Positions 53,531 to 61,355 of a stretch of DNA of 64,000 nucleotides are shown one piece after another. Source of the DNA: Hymenobacter sp. HSC-4F20 (GTDB lineage: Bacteria; Bacteroidota; Bacteroidia; Cytophagales; Hymenobacteraceae); contig NZ_JAHZTD010000003.1 of NCBI RefSeq assembly GCF_019599275.1, forward strand, positions 248,001 to 312,000, given 5' to 3'. The notes beneath the pieces are model-generated. The model had not been told where the DNA came from. It searched no databases and worked only from the letters and a program-made list of their open reading frames with translations. Every line of letters starts with the position of its first letter. The stretch's first letter is position 1. The position numbers were made by a program, and so were the translations under genes.

Positions 53531-54460
53531 ATGTCACAGCAGGTAAAAATATTCGCGGGCAACGCCTCGCGCGAACTGGGCGAACAAATTGCGGCCGCCT
53601 ACGGCACTCCGCTCGGCGACCTGAGCATTCAGCGCTTTGCAGACACGGAGCTAGGACCCAGCTTTAATGAAAGCATTCGGGGCTGCGCCGTGTTCCTGAT
53701 TCAGAGCACCAACCCGCCCGCCGAAAACCTGATGGAGCTGGCCCTGATGGTGGACGCTGCCAAGCGCGCCTCGGCCTATAAGGTGAACATTGTGATGCCC
53801 TACATGGGCTACGCCCGCCAAGACCGCAAGGATAAGCCACGGGTAAGTATTGGAGCGAAGGTGGTAGCCAACATGATTCAGAGCGTAGGCGCCGACCGCA
53901 TGATGACCTGCGACCTGCACGCCGGCCAGATTCAGGGCTTCTTTGATATTCCCGTCGACCATTTGGACGGTGCTACCGTGACGGCGCCCTATATTCAGTC
54001 GTTGAACCTGGACAACCTGATTTTCGCTTCGCCCGACGTAGGAGGAGTAGTGCGTACCCGCGCCTTTGCCAAGAAGTTCGGGGCGGAAATTGTGGTTTGC
54101 GACAAGATGCGGCTGCGGGCCAACGAAATTGCTTCTATGCAGGTTATCGGCGACGTAGCCGGCATGAACGTAGTGCTTGTGGATGACATTGTGGATACGG
54201 CCGGCACCATCTGCAAAGCCGCCGAGCTGCTGATGGAGCGCGGCGCCAAATCGGTGCGGGCCGTAATTACCCACGGCGTGCTCAGCGGCCCGGCCCACGA
54301 CCGAATTCGGAATTCTGTATTGGAAGAGTTGGTGATTACCGACACCATTCCGCTCAAGCAGGAAAACCCCAAAATCAAGGTAATTTCCGTAGCCAGCTTG
54401 TTTGCGCAGGCCATTCGCAACGTGGTAACCCACGAGTCAATCAGCTCGCTGTTTATCTAG
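53531..54460 (+). CDS. prs: Ribose-phosphate pyrophosphokinase
   Basis: 309 aa from the ATG at 53531 (MSQQVKIFAGNASRELGEQI). Makes PRPP from ribose 5-phosphate and ATP for purine, pyrimidine, His, Trp and NAD synthesis. Motifs: the flexible loop YMGYARQDRKDKPRVSIGAK, metal and catalytic DLHAGQIQGFFDIPVDHL, and the PRPP-binding signature VVLVDDIVDTAGTICKAAEL. Normal length for class I. No -7 box was found directly upstream; transcription may start further up or run on past the tRNA terminator. Confidence 0.97.
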   Translation: MSQQVKIFAGNASRELGEQIAAAYGTPLGDLSIQRFADTELGPSFNESIRGCAVFLIQSTNPPAENLMELALMVDAAKRASAYKVNIVMPYMGYARQDRKDKPRVSIGAKVVANMIQSVGADRMMTCDLHAGQIQGFFDIPVDHLDGATVTAPYIQSLNLDNLIFASPDVGGVVRTRAFAKKFGAEIVVCDKMRLRANEIASMQVIGDVAGMNVVLVDDIVDTAGTICKAAELLMERGAKSVRAVITHGVLSGPAHDRIRNSVLEELVITDTIPLKQENPKIKVISVASLFAQAIRNVVTHESISSLFI

Positions 54461-54632
54461 CTTCTACCTAGTAAGGTAAGCTCTTTATTACCCGGCGCTT
54501 CCTAAGTATCGTCCTTCTATAGGGCAAAGCACTGGTTGTCGGCATCCTTACATCCCGCAGGGTACTGCTTGCTAACTTGTCATCAGAGGAAGGCCATAGG
54601 CTGCTGGTTGTCCTCTTTGTCTGCGCTATAGC

Positions 54633-54660
54633 CATTAGCCTGACAGCTGACAGGCTAATG
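54633..54660. repeat. 10-bp hairpin in the prs-rplY spacer
   Basis: CATTAGCCTG (54633-54642) and CAGGCTAATG (54651-54660) are exact complements, loop 8 nt, without a T-run. The rest of the spacer 54461-54727 shows nothing else I can name. Confidence 0.45.
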
Positions 54661-54727
54661 CTAGAGGAGCCTTCTTGCGTGCTAGGGAATCTTTGCTCTT
54701 TCCATGGCTAGTGTAAAGCAAAAATCA

Positions 54728-54735
54728 TATCTTTG
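54728..54735 (+). promoter_or_regulatory. -7 box (TATCTTTG) for rplY
   Basis: Exact TAnnTTTG; leader about 50 nt to the ATG at 54790. No TTTG at the standard -33 spacing. Confidence 0.5.
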
Positions 54736-54789
54736 CGGCCCGTTTACCTGCTGTGGGTAAGCGTTTTTCTCTTCAAACGAACACGTTTT

Positions 54790-55362
54790 ATGAAAAGCCT
54801 CGAGATTGTAGGGTTTAAAAGAGCGAATCTCGGTAAGAAGGATGCCAAGGCCCTGCGCCTGGAATCCTACGTACCGTGCGTACTGTACGGTGCAGGTACC
54901 CAAGTGCACTTCTCGGCTCCGGCCATCCTATTCCGCGAACTGCTGTACACCCCCGAGGTGCACATCGTGGACCTGAACATTGAAGGCGAGATGCGCCGCG
55001 CTATCGTGCAGGACGCGCAGTTCCACCCCGTGAACGAAATGCTGCTGCACGTTGACTTCCTGGAACTGCAGGAAGGCAAAGAAGTGAAAATGGACGTGCC
55101 CGTGAAGTATGTGGGTACTTCGCCTGGCGTTCAGCAAGGTGGTAAGCTGGTAAGCAAGCTGCGCAAGCTGAAAGTAAAGGCTACCCCCGAAAATCTGCCC
55201 GACTTCGTAGAGGTAAACATTTCGGACCTGGGCCTGGGCAAGTCGATTAAGGTGAACAAAGTGGAAGCCCAGGGCTACACCATCCTCACCAACCCGCTGG
55301 CTCCCATTGCTACCGTGACCATCCCGCGTGGTCTGCGTGGCACGCTGCAGGCTGACAAATAA
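54790..55362 (+). CDS. rplY: 50S ribosomal protein L25 (general stress protein Ctc type)
   Basis: 190 aa from the ATG at 54790 (MKSLEIVGFKRANLGKKDAK). Two domains: N-terminal 5S rRNA-binding L25 (residues about 1-92) and the C-terminal TL5/Ctc beta domain (KEVKMDVPVKYVGTSPGVQQ, LPDFVEVNISDLGLGKSIKV). The long Ctc form is normal for this phylum. It stands immediately upstream of pth, a conserved pairing, but the two are separated by a terminator and a long inverted repeat. Confidence 0.95.
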   Translation: MKSLEIVGFKRANLGKKDAKALRLESYVPCVLYGAGTQVHFSAPAILFRELLYTPEVHIVDLNIEGEMRRAIVQDAQFHPVNEMLLHVDFLELQEGKEVKMDVPVKYVGTSPGVQQGGKLVSKLRKLKVKATPENLPDFVEVNISDLGLGKSIKVNKVEAQGYTILTNPLAPIATVTIPRGLRGTLQADK

Positions 55363-55606
55363 ATCACGGATTAAGACGGATTTTTCGGATTACACGGATA
55401 CCGTGCCCGAGTTACTCCGTCTGCCGAAAAAAGCCGTTCTGCTTGCAGAGCGGCTTTTTTGTTGTCAGCTGCCGACTGTTAGTCAATTCCCTACCCCTCT
55501 ACTGGAAGCTAAAGCCTTACGAAGCATCCGCCCCGGCAGAAGGAAGTTGAACCGCAGGCTGACAAGCGAATCCGTGTAATCCGTTCAATCCGTCTAAATC
55601 CGTGAT
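55363..55606. repeat. 37-bp inverted repeat flanking the rplY-pth spacer
   Basis: Arms 55363-55399 and 55570-55606 are complementary in 33 of 37 positions and are built of the word CGGATT/ACGGAT. The left arm starts directly after the rplY stop codon and the right arm ends 3 nt before the pth ATG, so the arms exactly bracket the spacer. The rplY terminator lies inside. Confidence 0.9.
55427..55460 (+). terminator. Terminator after rplY
   Basis: AAAAAAGCCGTTCTGC, a 2-nt loop, then GCAGAGCGGCTTTTTT with one G-T mismatch; it sits inside the large inverted repeat. Confidence 0.85.
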
Positions 55607-55609
55607 TTT

Positions 55610-56176
55610 ATGAAGTTCCTTGTTCTGTGCCTGGGCAACATCGGGCCGGAGTATGCCGATACGCGGCACAACGTAGGATTTATGGTAGGCGACTACCTGG
55701 CCAAGAAGTTTGAGGCTGCACCCTTTGAGTTGGGGCGCCATGCCTTCACCACCGAAATCAAGCACAAGGGCCATACGTTTGTGCTGGTAAAGCCAACTAC
55801 CTACATGAACCTGAGCGGCAAAGCTGCGGCCCACTGGCTGAGTGCGCTGAAAATCCCGAAAGAGCAGCTGCTGGTAGTTACCGACGACCTGGCCCTTCCT
55901 TTTGGCAAGTTACGTCTGAAAGGCAAGGGCTCGGCCGGCGGACAAAATGGCCTCAAGCACATTCAGGAAATCCTGGGCACCGACGAGTACGCCCGCCTGC
56001 GCTTCGGCATCGACTCCAGCTTCTCGAAGGGCCGGCAGGTAGATTACGTCCTCAGCCCCTTCTCCGCCGACGAGCAGATTGATTTGGCGGCGCGCCTGGA
56101 AAAGGCAGCCGAAGCCGTGCTACTGTTTGGCACTGTAGGGCTGGAGCGGGCCATGAATGTGGTGAACGTAAAGTGA
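55610..56176 (+). CDS. pth: Peptidyl-tRNA hydrolase
   Basis: 188 aa. Hydrolyses peptidyl-tRNA released from stalled ribosomes. Family motifs: LCLGNIGPEYADTRHNVGFM with the catalytic His, KPTTYMNLSGKA, VVTDDLALPFGKLRLKGKGS, AGGQNGLKHIQEILGTDEYA and RLRFGI. The first motif has Ile in GNIG where GNPG is usual. The start codon lies 3 nt after the right arm of the 37-bp repeat. Confidence 0.97.
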   Translation: MKFLVLCLGNIGPEYADTRHNVGFMVGDYLAKKFEAAPFELGRHAFTTEIKHKGHTFVLVKPTTYMNLSGKAAAHWLSALKIPKEQLLVVTDDLALPFGKLRLKGKGSAGGQNGLKHIQEILGTDEYARLRFGIDSSFSKGRQVDYVLSPFSADEQIDLAARLEKAAEAVLLFGTVGLERAMNVVNVK

Positions 56177-56182
56177 GCAGGC

Positions 56183-56404
56183 TTACAGGAAGTTAATCAC
56201 ACTCATTAGCGCTACCGCCGCACAAAATAGCAGCAGTAAGCCACGAAGGGGAGTTACCACTTGATGTCGTTCCTTGCTATTAGACCGCAACAGGTTGATG
56301 CCGCCCCATATAACTCCTACTGCTAAGCTCGGGTAGCAAAGGCCGGCAAGTATAACAGCAATAAAAGCCCCCGCATTCCTGGTGTCAAGTGGCCCGGTAT
56401 TCTA
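56183..56404 (-). pseudogene. Remnant of a small two-span membrane protein
   Basis: A minus-strand frame of about 73 codons ending at TAA 56183-56185 reads GAFIAVILAGLCYPSLAVGV, then IWGGINLLRSNSKERHQVV and GLLLLFCAAVALMSVINFL: two clear membrane spans around a polar loop. It begins right after an in-frame TAG at about 56405 and has no ATG before the first span. An N-terminal truncation is the likely cause. Family not recognised. Confidence 0.4.
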
Positions 56405-56459
56405 AGCAGTGGCGTATACTTTAATACCGTACGGCAGAAGTTATAACCTAGCGCGTTAC

Positions 56460-56508
56460 CAAAGCAAGCCGGCCACCAAGTTCTCAACTCGGCGGCCGGC
56501 TTGCTTTG
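56460..56508 (-). terminator. Hairpin after metG
   Basis: Perfect 15-bp stem (56460-56474 with 56494-56508, CAAAGCAAGCCGGCC), loop 19 nt, 20 nt past the metG stop; on the minus strand it ends in TTTG. Confidence 0.65.
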
Positions 56509-56527
56509 GGGGCTTGAAGTAATAACG

Positions 56528-58573
56528 CTACGCTACTCCCGAACCGGGGCGCACGGAGCTGCTGGGCTGCATCAGACTCAGGGAGCCATCGGCGTTTTCG
56601 GCCATCAGGAGCATGCCCTGGCTTTGGATGCCTTTGATTTCGCGGGGGGCCAGATTGAGGAGCACCTGCACCTGCTGACCTACCAAGGCTTCGGGCAGGA
56701 AGTGCTCAGCAATACCCGAGACGATAGTGCGCGGCTCCTCGAAGCCCAGATCCACGCTGAGCTTAAGCAGCTTCTTGGTTTTAGCAACTTTCTCAGCGGC
56801 TACAATGGTCCCAATGCGCAGATCCATCTGCTGAAACTGCTCAAAGCTGATGTCGTCCTTGGCAGGGGCTGAAACGGCTGCGGCCAGTTCATTGGCTTTC
56901 TTAGTATCGAGCAGCTTCTGGACCTGCGCCTCCACAGTGGCGTCTTCAATTTTCGTGAATAGCAGCGCCGCTTCGGCCAGCTGATGCCCGGCAGCCAGGT
57001 TATTGGGCTGGCCGGCTTGCTGCCACGGGCCTTTTTCAATGGTAAGCATCTGCCCCAGCTTACCAGCCGCCGTAGGCAGGAAGGGCTCCAGCAGCGTGAC
57101 GAGGCTGGCAGCCAGCTGCAGGGCCACGTGCAGCACCGTACCCGTGCGCGCCTCATCCGACTTAATCAGCTTCCAAGGCTCCATGTCGGCCAGGTACTTG
57201 TTGCCCAGGCGCGTCAGGTTCATCAGCTCGTTCAGGGCGTCGCGGAAGCGGTAATTGTCAATCAGCTCCCCGATGCGCTGTGGGAACTCCTGGAGCTGGC
57301 GCAGCACGTCCTCATCCTCAGTGGTGAAGCCCACGGCGGCGGGCACTTTGCCCTCGAAGAATTTGTGGGTGAGCACCACGGCCCGGTTCACGAAGTTACC
57401 CAGGTTGGCTACCAGCTCGTTGTTGTTGCGGGCCTGAAAATCCTTCCAGGTGAAGTCGTTGTCCTTGTTTTCGGGAGCATTGGCGCACAGCACATAGCGC
57501 AGCACATCGGCTTGGCCAGGGAAGTCCTGCAGGTACTCGTGCAGCCACACGGCCCAGTTGCGCGAGGTGCTGATCTTGTCGCCCTCCAGGTTCAGAAACT
57601 CGTTGGCGGGTACGTTGGTGGGCAGAATATAGTCGCCGTGGGCCTTGAGCATCGCCGGGAAGATGATGCAGTGGAACACGATATTATCCTTACCGATAAA
57701 GTGCACCAGCTGGGTGCCCTGGTCTTTCCAATAGGTTTCCCAGGTGTCAGGCAGCAGGTCTTTGGTAGCGGAGATGTAGCCAATGGGCGCGTCAAACCAC
57801 ACGTAGAGCACTTTGCCCTCGGCTCCTTCCACCGGTACGGGCACGCCCCAGTCCAGGTCGCGGGTTACGGCGCGGGGCTGCAGGCCCTGGTCGATCCAGG
57901 ATTTGCACTGGCCGTACACGTTGGTTTTCCAGTCCTGCTTGTGGCCTTCCACAATCCACTCGCGCAGCCAGGGCTCGTACTGATCCAGGGGCAGGTACCA
58001 GTGTTTGGTTTCGCGGAGCACGGGCTGATTGCCCGAAAGCATGGAGCGGGGGGCAATCAGCTCCGTAGGCGAAAGAGACGTGCCGCATTTCTCGCACTGG
58101 TCGCCGTAGGCGTTGTCGTTGCCGCAGTTCGGGCAGGTACCCACGATGTAGCGGTCGGCCAGGAACTGGTCGGCTTTCTCATCATAATACTGCTGCGAGA
58201 CCTGCTCGATGAACTTGCCGTCCTCGTAGAGCTTTCTGAAAAAGCCGCTGGCTACCTCGGCGTGGGTTTGGGAAGAGGTACGTGAGTAAATATCGAAGGA
58301 AATCCCAAAGTCCTGGAACGAGTCGCGGATGATGGCGTGGTACTTATCCACTACCTGCTGGGGCGTGACGCCTTCCTTCTGGGCCCGAATGGTGATGGGC
58401 ACCCCGTGCTCATCAGAGCCGCAAATGAATTTTACGTCGCGCTGCTGGGCGCGCAGGTAGCGGGCGTAGATGTCGGCCGGAATGTACACCCCGGCCAGAT
58501 GACCGATGTGTACCGGACCGTTGGCGTAGGGTAGGGCCGCCGTAACAGTGTAGCGTTGGGGAGTAAGGGACAT
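56528..58573 (-). CDS. metG: Methionyl-tRNA synthetase
   Basis: 681 aa, the long form. Class I signature [20 protein letters not shown] (HIGH) and [13 protein letters not shown] (KMSKS equivalent). The zinc knuckle is [20 protein letters not shown]. The anticodon-binding helical domain covers about 390-540. A C-terminal tRNA-binding OB domain (Trbp111-like) begins near residue 575 ([25 protein letters not shown]-like [20 protein letters not shown]). Start [20 protein letters not shown] at 58573. The spacer 58574-58869 shows no clear promoter for either strand beyond a near -7 box (TACCTTGC) at 58799. Confidence 0.97.
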   Translation of the reverse strand: MSLTPQRYTVTAALPYANGPVHIGHLAGVYIPADIYARYLRAQQRDVKFICGSDEHGVPITIRAQKEGVTPQQVVDKYHAIIRDSFQDFGISFDIYSRTSSQTHAEVASGFFRKLYEDGKFIEQVSQQYYDEKADQFLADRYIVGTCPNCGNDNAYGDQCEKCGTSLSPTELIAPRSMLSGNQPVLRETKHWYLPLDQYEPWLREWIVEGHKQDWKTNVYGQCKSWIDQGLQPRAVTRDLDWGVPVPVEGAEGKVLYVWFDAPIGYISATKDLLPDTWETYWKDQGTQLVHFIGKDNIVFHCIIFPAMLKAHGDYILPTNVPANEFLNLEGDKISTSRNWAVWLHEYLQDFPGQADVLRYVLCANAPENKDNDFTWKDFQARNNNELVANLGNFVNRAVVLTHKFFEGKVPAAVGFTTEDEDVLRQLQEFPQRIGELIDNYRFRDALNELMNLTRLGNKYLADMEPWKLIKSDEARTGTVLHVALQLAASLVTLLEPFLPTAAGKLGQMLTIEKGPWQQAGQPNNLAAGHQLAEAALLFTKIEDATVEAQVQKLLDTKKANELAAAVSAPAKDDISFEQFQQMDLRIGTIVAAEKVAKTKKLLKLSVDLGFEEPRTIVSGIAEHFLPEALVGQQVQVLLNLAPREIKGIQSQGMLLMAENADGSLSLMQPSSSVRPGSGVA

Positions 58574-58869
58574 ATCAGAAGCGAAAAGCTACTTTTCAAA
58601 TCAAGCTTGGCGCTGGCGTACCAGCCGCCGGAGCTGCAAAGGAACAGCTAAAAAAGAGGAAAGACGCGGATTGGTTTTCGGCTCGGGCCGGCAAACGTCG
58701 TATAACCAGCTGCGGTGGGCTGCCTGCAACGGGACGCGCTTGCACCCGGCGCCAGAAAAGTCCCATACTTATTAAACAAATTCATCTGCGAATCCTTCTA
58801 CCTTGCAACTACCTACGGTGGAGTTTTGCCGTATGCCACAGTAGTACTGCCCTTCCTACGTTCAAAGAC

Positions 58870-59484
58870 ATGAAGAACTCCGATCAGGACCAGCCCGCTA
58901 AAAAGGCTAAAAAAGAAAAAGACCCGGCCGAAAAGGCTCAGCGCAAAGTTGCCAAAGCTGCCCAATCAGCCTCTGCTACTATTTCCGAAGCGGGGTCCGG
59001 CAAGAAAGCCAGCCAGAAAAAGGCCCTGAAAACGGCGGCTAAGCAGCTGCAAAAACAGCTCGACATCCGCATTAACGAGGTAGTAAAGCGCATTCGCAAG
59101 GAAACGAAGGCCAAGCTGAAGGAGGTAGTGAAAGATGCTACCCGCCGCCTCGACGTGGACATGGAGCACCTCTTCGAGGAAGCCTTGCACACCATTGTGC
59201 GCCACCATGAGGCCGGCACCCCCGCCGCGTCCGACAGCTTCTCTACTCTATCGGAGGGTAGCACAACGGAAGCGGCCCCTGCTTCAGCCGCTCCAGCCCG
59301 GACCCGGTCGGGCAGCTCTACCAGCCGGTCAGCCGCGCCGAAAGTAACGCCGAGTGTTCCGCCCACTACTGCCCGCCCAGCCACGCCCGCCCGCTCGCGC
59401 ACTACAGCGAAGAAAGTAGCTTCTTCCGACAGCCTACGTGACATTCCAGCCTCCGACCTGAGCACTAACGAAGTGGGGCTGTAG
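58870..59484 (+). CDS. Lys/Ala-rich histone-like protein with disordered tail
   Basis: 204 aa. Residues 1-60 are dominated by Lys, Ala and Gln (KKAKKEKDPAEKAQRKVAKA). A helical, charged middle follows (QLDIRINEVVKRIRKETKAK, LKEVVKDATRRLDVDMEHLF), then a Ser/Thr/Pro/Ala-rich tail with AAPARTRSGSSTSRSAAPK. The composition recalls histone H1-like or phasin-like proteins, but no fold is assigned. No signal peptide. A nucleoid role is a guess from composition. Confidence 0.65.
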   Translation: MKNSDQDQPAKKAKKEKDPAEKAQRKVAKAAQSASATISEAGSGKKASQKKALKTAAKQLQKQLDIRINEVVKRIRKETKAKLKEVVKDATRRLDVDMEHLFEEALHTIVRHHEAGTPAASDSFSTLSEGSTTEAAPASAAPARTRSGSSTSRSAAPKVTPSVPPTTARPATPARSRTTAKKVASSDSLRDIPASDLSTNEVGL

Positions 59485-59507
59485 CTTTACTTGTTCTTAA
59501 ACACACC

Positions 59508-59543
59508 GAGCCCCCGATGGTGCTGATGCATAATCGGGGGCTC
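59508..59543 (+). terminator. Hairpin after the Lys-rich gene
   Basis: Perfect 11-bp stem GAGCCCCCGAT (59508-59518) with its complement at 59533-59543; no T-run. It lies between convergent genes. Confidence 0.6.
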
Positions 59544-59588
59544 AGTGCGTTGGGACCAGCTCGCAGGCATAATGCGGCCACTGCCAGG

Positions 59589-59939
59589 TTACTGCCGCGG
59601 CAGCCGCATGGTGTCGGCGGGGGCCCCATTGAGGCGGCGCAACCGCGTTTCGGGGGTAGTCGTGTTGTTGTCGTTGGTATTGAGGCTTTCGGGGCGCTTG
59701 CGGGAGTTAATACCACTGGCCTGTTCCCCCAGAAGTACGCGGCCAGGCGTAGCATCGGGCACGGAGCCGCCGTAGCCCGCATTACTGTTGTAGGCTGCCT
59801 GCCGGTCAGCATCGGTGAGAATCTGCGTTGGGGGCCGGCGGACGGCGCTTTCCTCTGTTGAGGTTTCCTGGGAAGCAGTGCAGGCCGCCAGCAGACCCAG
59901 AGCAGGAATAGCCAGGCGAATAGAATGAAGCAGGTTCAT
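59589..59939 (-). CDS. Small lipoprotein of unknown function
   Basis: 116 aa from the ATG at 59939 (MNLLHSIRLAIPALGLLAAC). The lipobox LLAAC places lipidated Cys20. The mature part is polar and probably disordered (QETSTEESAVRRPPTQILTD, then Asn/Thr/Arg-rich to the end RLRRLNGAPADTMRLPRQ). No known domain. It follows the DUF3050 gene on the same strand, separated by a hairpin. Confidence 0.65.
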   Translation of the reverse strand: MNLLHSIRLAIPALGLLAACTASQETSTEESAVRRPPTQILTDADRQAAYNSNAGYGGSVPDATPGRVLLGEQASGINSRKRPESLNTNDNNTTTPETRLRRLNGAPADTMRLPRQ

Positions 59940-59947
59940 GGCAAAAT

Positions 59948-59979
59948 AGAGAAGCTGGCCCACGCGGGCCAGCTTCTCT
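59948..59979 (-). terminator. Hairpin after the DUF3050 gene
   Basis: Perfect 14-bp stem (59948-59961 with 59966-59979, core GAGAAGCTGGCCC), loop ACGC; on the minus strand followed by TATTTTG. It ends 8 nt before the lipoprotein ATG. Confidence 0.65.
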
Positions 59980-60009
59980 CCTAACGAACTGGAAGCCGGT
60001 AGGTTGACT

Positions 60010-60807
60010 TTAGCCCTGGCTGGCGTGTACCAAGCTCGCCTGAATTCCGTCCCAGAGGGCCACGCGCGCCTGCATGCAGCGGGCCGCCACGGCTTGGCTT
60101 TCCTGCCAGCGCTGGGCGTCGTCGCCGCACAATTCGCGCACCATCTGCTGAGCCAGAGGTGTGTGCACCTCCTCGTCAAGCTGAATGTGGCGGTCGAGGT
60201 AGTAGGTGAAGGTATCGAGCTGACCGGGAAAGCGCTGGCGCAAGTCGTGCACGAGGTGACGGAACATATCGGGGATGACATCTTCCCGTCCGAAGGTGAA
60301 GGCTGCCGCCACGGCGTGGGGCTGGCCCGAGTTAATGATGCGGAAGGTATCCAGCACAAACTCCCGCACCGAAGCCGGTACCTGGGCCTGCTCCAGGGCC
60401 TCTCCTACCGTGGCGCCCTGGGCCAGAGCGGCGAGCAGACGCTCTACCGGGACCGTATCGGCGCCGCACTCGCGCATGGAGCGCAGGTACAGCTCGAAGT
60501 GGCTGGCTGGGTTGCCCTCGGGGTCCACGTCGGTTTCTTCTTCCAGCACAATATCGTTGATGAGGCGGCGGGTAGTAGGGTTGCCACGCGGCACCCAGGG
60601 CACATCTACGCAGGTCAGTTCCCGCTGCAACGCTTTCAGCAGCGACATAAAGTCCCAGACGGCAAACACATGGTGCTGCATGAACACGCGCAGGTCGTCG
60701 AGGGAATGCAGGGACTGGTACACACCGTGAGCTACGAGCTGCTCGCGGGCCGGGGCCAGGGCTTGTTGCAGGGCGGCAATGGAATCAGACTGAACTTGGG
60801 TTGACAT
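60010..60807 (-). CDS. DUF3050 domain protein (heme-oxygenase-like fold)
   Basis: 265 aa from the ATG at 60807 (MSTQVQSDSIAALQQALAPA). The frame is open to 61164, but residues 5' of 60807 are of poor composition and include a fragment of another gene. Family landmarks: HHVFAVWDFMSLLKALQREL, INDIVLEEETDVDPEGNPAS, HFELYLRSMRECGADT, AAFTFGREDVIPDMFRHLVH and YYLDRHIQLDEEVHTPLAQQ, with His and Glu residues placed for a diiron or heme-oxygenase-like fold. Function unknown; soluble and cytoplasmic. Confidence 0.88.
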   Translation of the reverse strand: MSTQVQSDSIAALQQALAPAREQLVAHGVYQSLHSLDDLRVFMQHHVFAVWDFMSLLKALQRELTCVDVPWVPRGNPTTRRLINDIVLEEETDVDPEGNPASHFELYLRSMRECGADTVPVERLLAALAQGATVGEALEQAQVPASVREFVLDTFRIINSGQPHAVAAAFTFGREDVIPDMFRHLVHDLRQRFPGQLDTFTYYLDRHIQLDEEVHTPLAQQMVRELCGDDAQRWQESQAVAARCMQARVALWDGIQASLVHASQG

Positions 60808-60999
60808 AAAACAAGCAGAAAAAGGCAGCGTGGGTGAGTCCGGGCTACCCACAAACGGAATAGCTGATCCGGCCGGATTGGGCAAAATTACGGATGAGGT
60901 GTCAATTCCTTCCCCACTCGGAGTATCACGTCTTTTACTTTGCCTTCTCGAACACCATGCCCTAGGAATCCATGCACTACCGCTGGCTAGTGGGCTGGG

Positions 61000-61116
61000 G
61001 CCTTCATCGAAGACGTAGCCGAGGTAGCCGCCGCATCGGGCGCAGAGCAGCTTGTTGCAGGGGAGCACGCTGCGCATACCACCGGTAAGGCCGAAACGCG
61101 CATAGAAAGAGACCGG
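61000..61116 (-). pseudogene. MsrB-like fragment upstream of the DUF3050 gene
   Basis: Minus-strand residues SFYARFGLTGGMRSVLPCNK and LLCARCGGYLGYVFDEGPSP resemble the C-terminal zinc/active-site region of peptide-methionine (R)-S-oxide reductase (CxxCxxHLGHVFxDGPxP), with His replaced by Tyr. No other part of MsrB is found around it. It runs in frame into the DUF3050 reading frame but after 60 residues of meaningless sequence. A relic is the best reading. The surrounding spacer 60808-61328 holds nothing else. Confidence 0.4.
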
Positions 61117-61328
61117 TAAGAAAATACTCAGCTGCCCGTGCCCGACGGATGGTGCTGGCCGCATAGCGCATGCTGTTAAGCTTGGGCTCGCTCTGGGGCG
61201 GGCTGGGGCGACCTAGGGGCCGGCGGCGGGAACATCAGCAGCCCAAGTAGTTGTCTTGTTTACTACCTGCGGTTTCTTCCTCACTCAGTAACAATTAATT
61301 AGTGCGCGCTTTTGCGCCAAACATTCCA

Positions 61329-61336
61329 TACCTTTG
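61329..61336 (+). promoter_or_regulatory. -7 box (TACCTTTG) for typA
   Basis: Exact TAnnTTTG, 19 nt before the ATG at 61356; leader about 14 nt. It decides for the 61356 start over the in-frame ATG at 61302. Confidence 0.55.
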
Positions 61337-61355
61337 CGCCCGGAAAACCCTTTGT

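Noticed and set aside
56984-58285. 433-codon open frame on the plus strand opposite metG
   Set aside because: Antisense shadow; no domain or sensible composition, and metG is complete on the other strand.
60808-61164. N-terminal extension of the DUF3050 protein to 384 residues
   Set aside because: The added residues contain an MsrB-like scrap and otherwise low-information sequence; DUF3050 proteins start near the ATG at 60807.
61302-61355. Upstream in-frame ATG as the typA start
   Set aside because: The -7 box TACCTTTG at 61329-61336 lies inside this extension, and the residues are not TypA-like.
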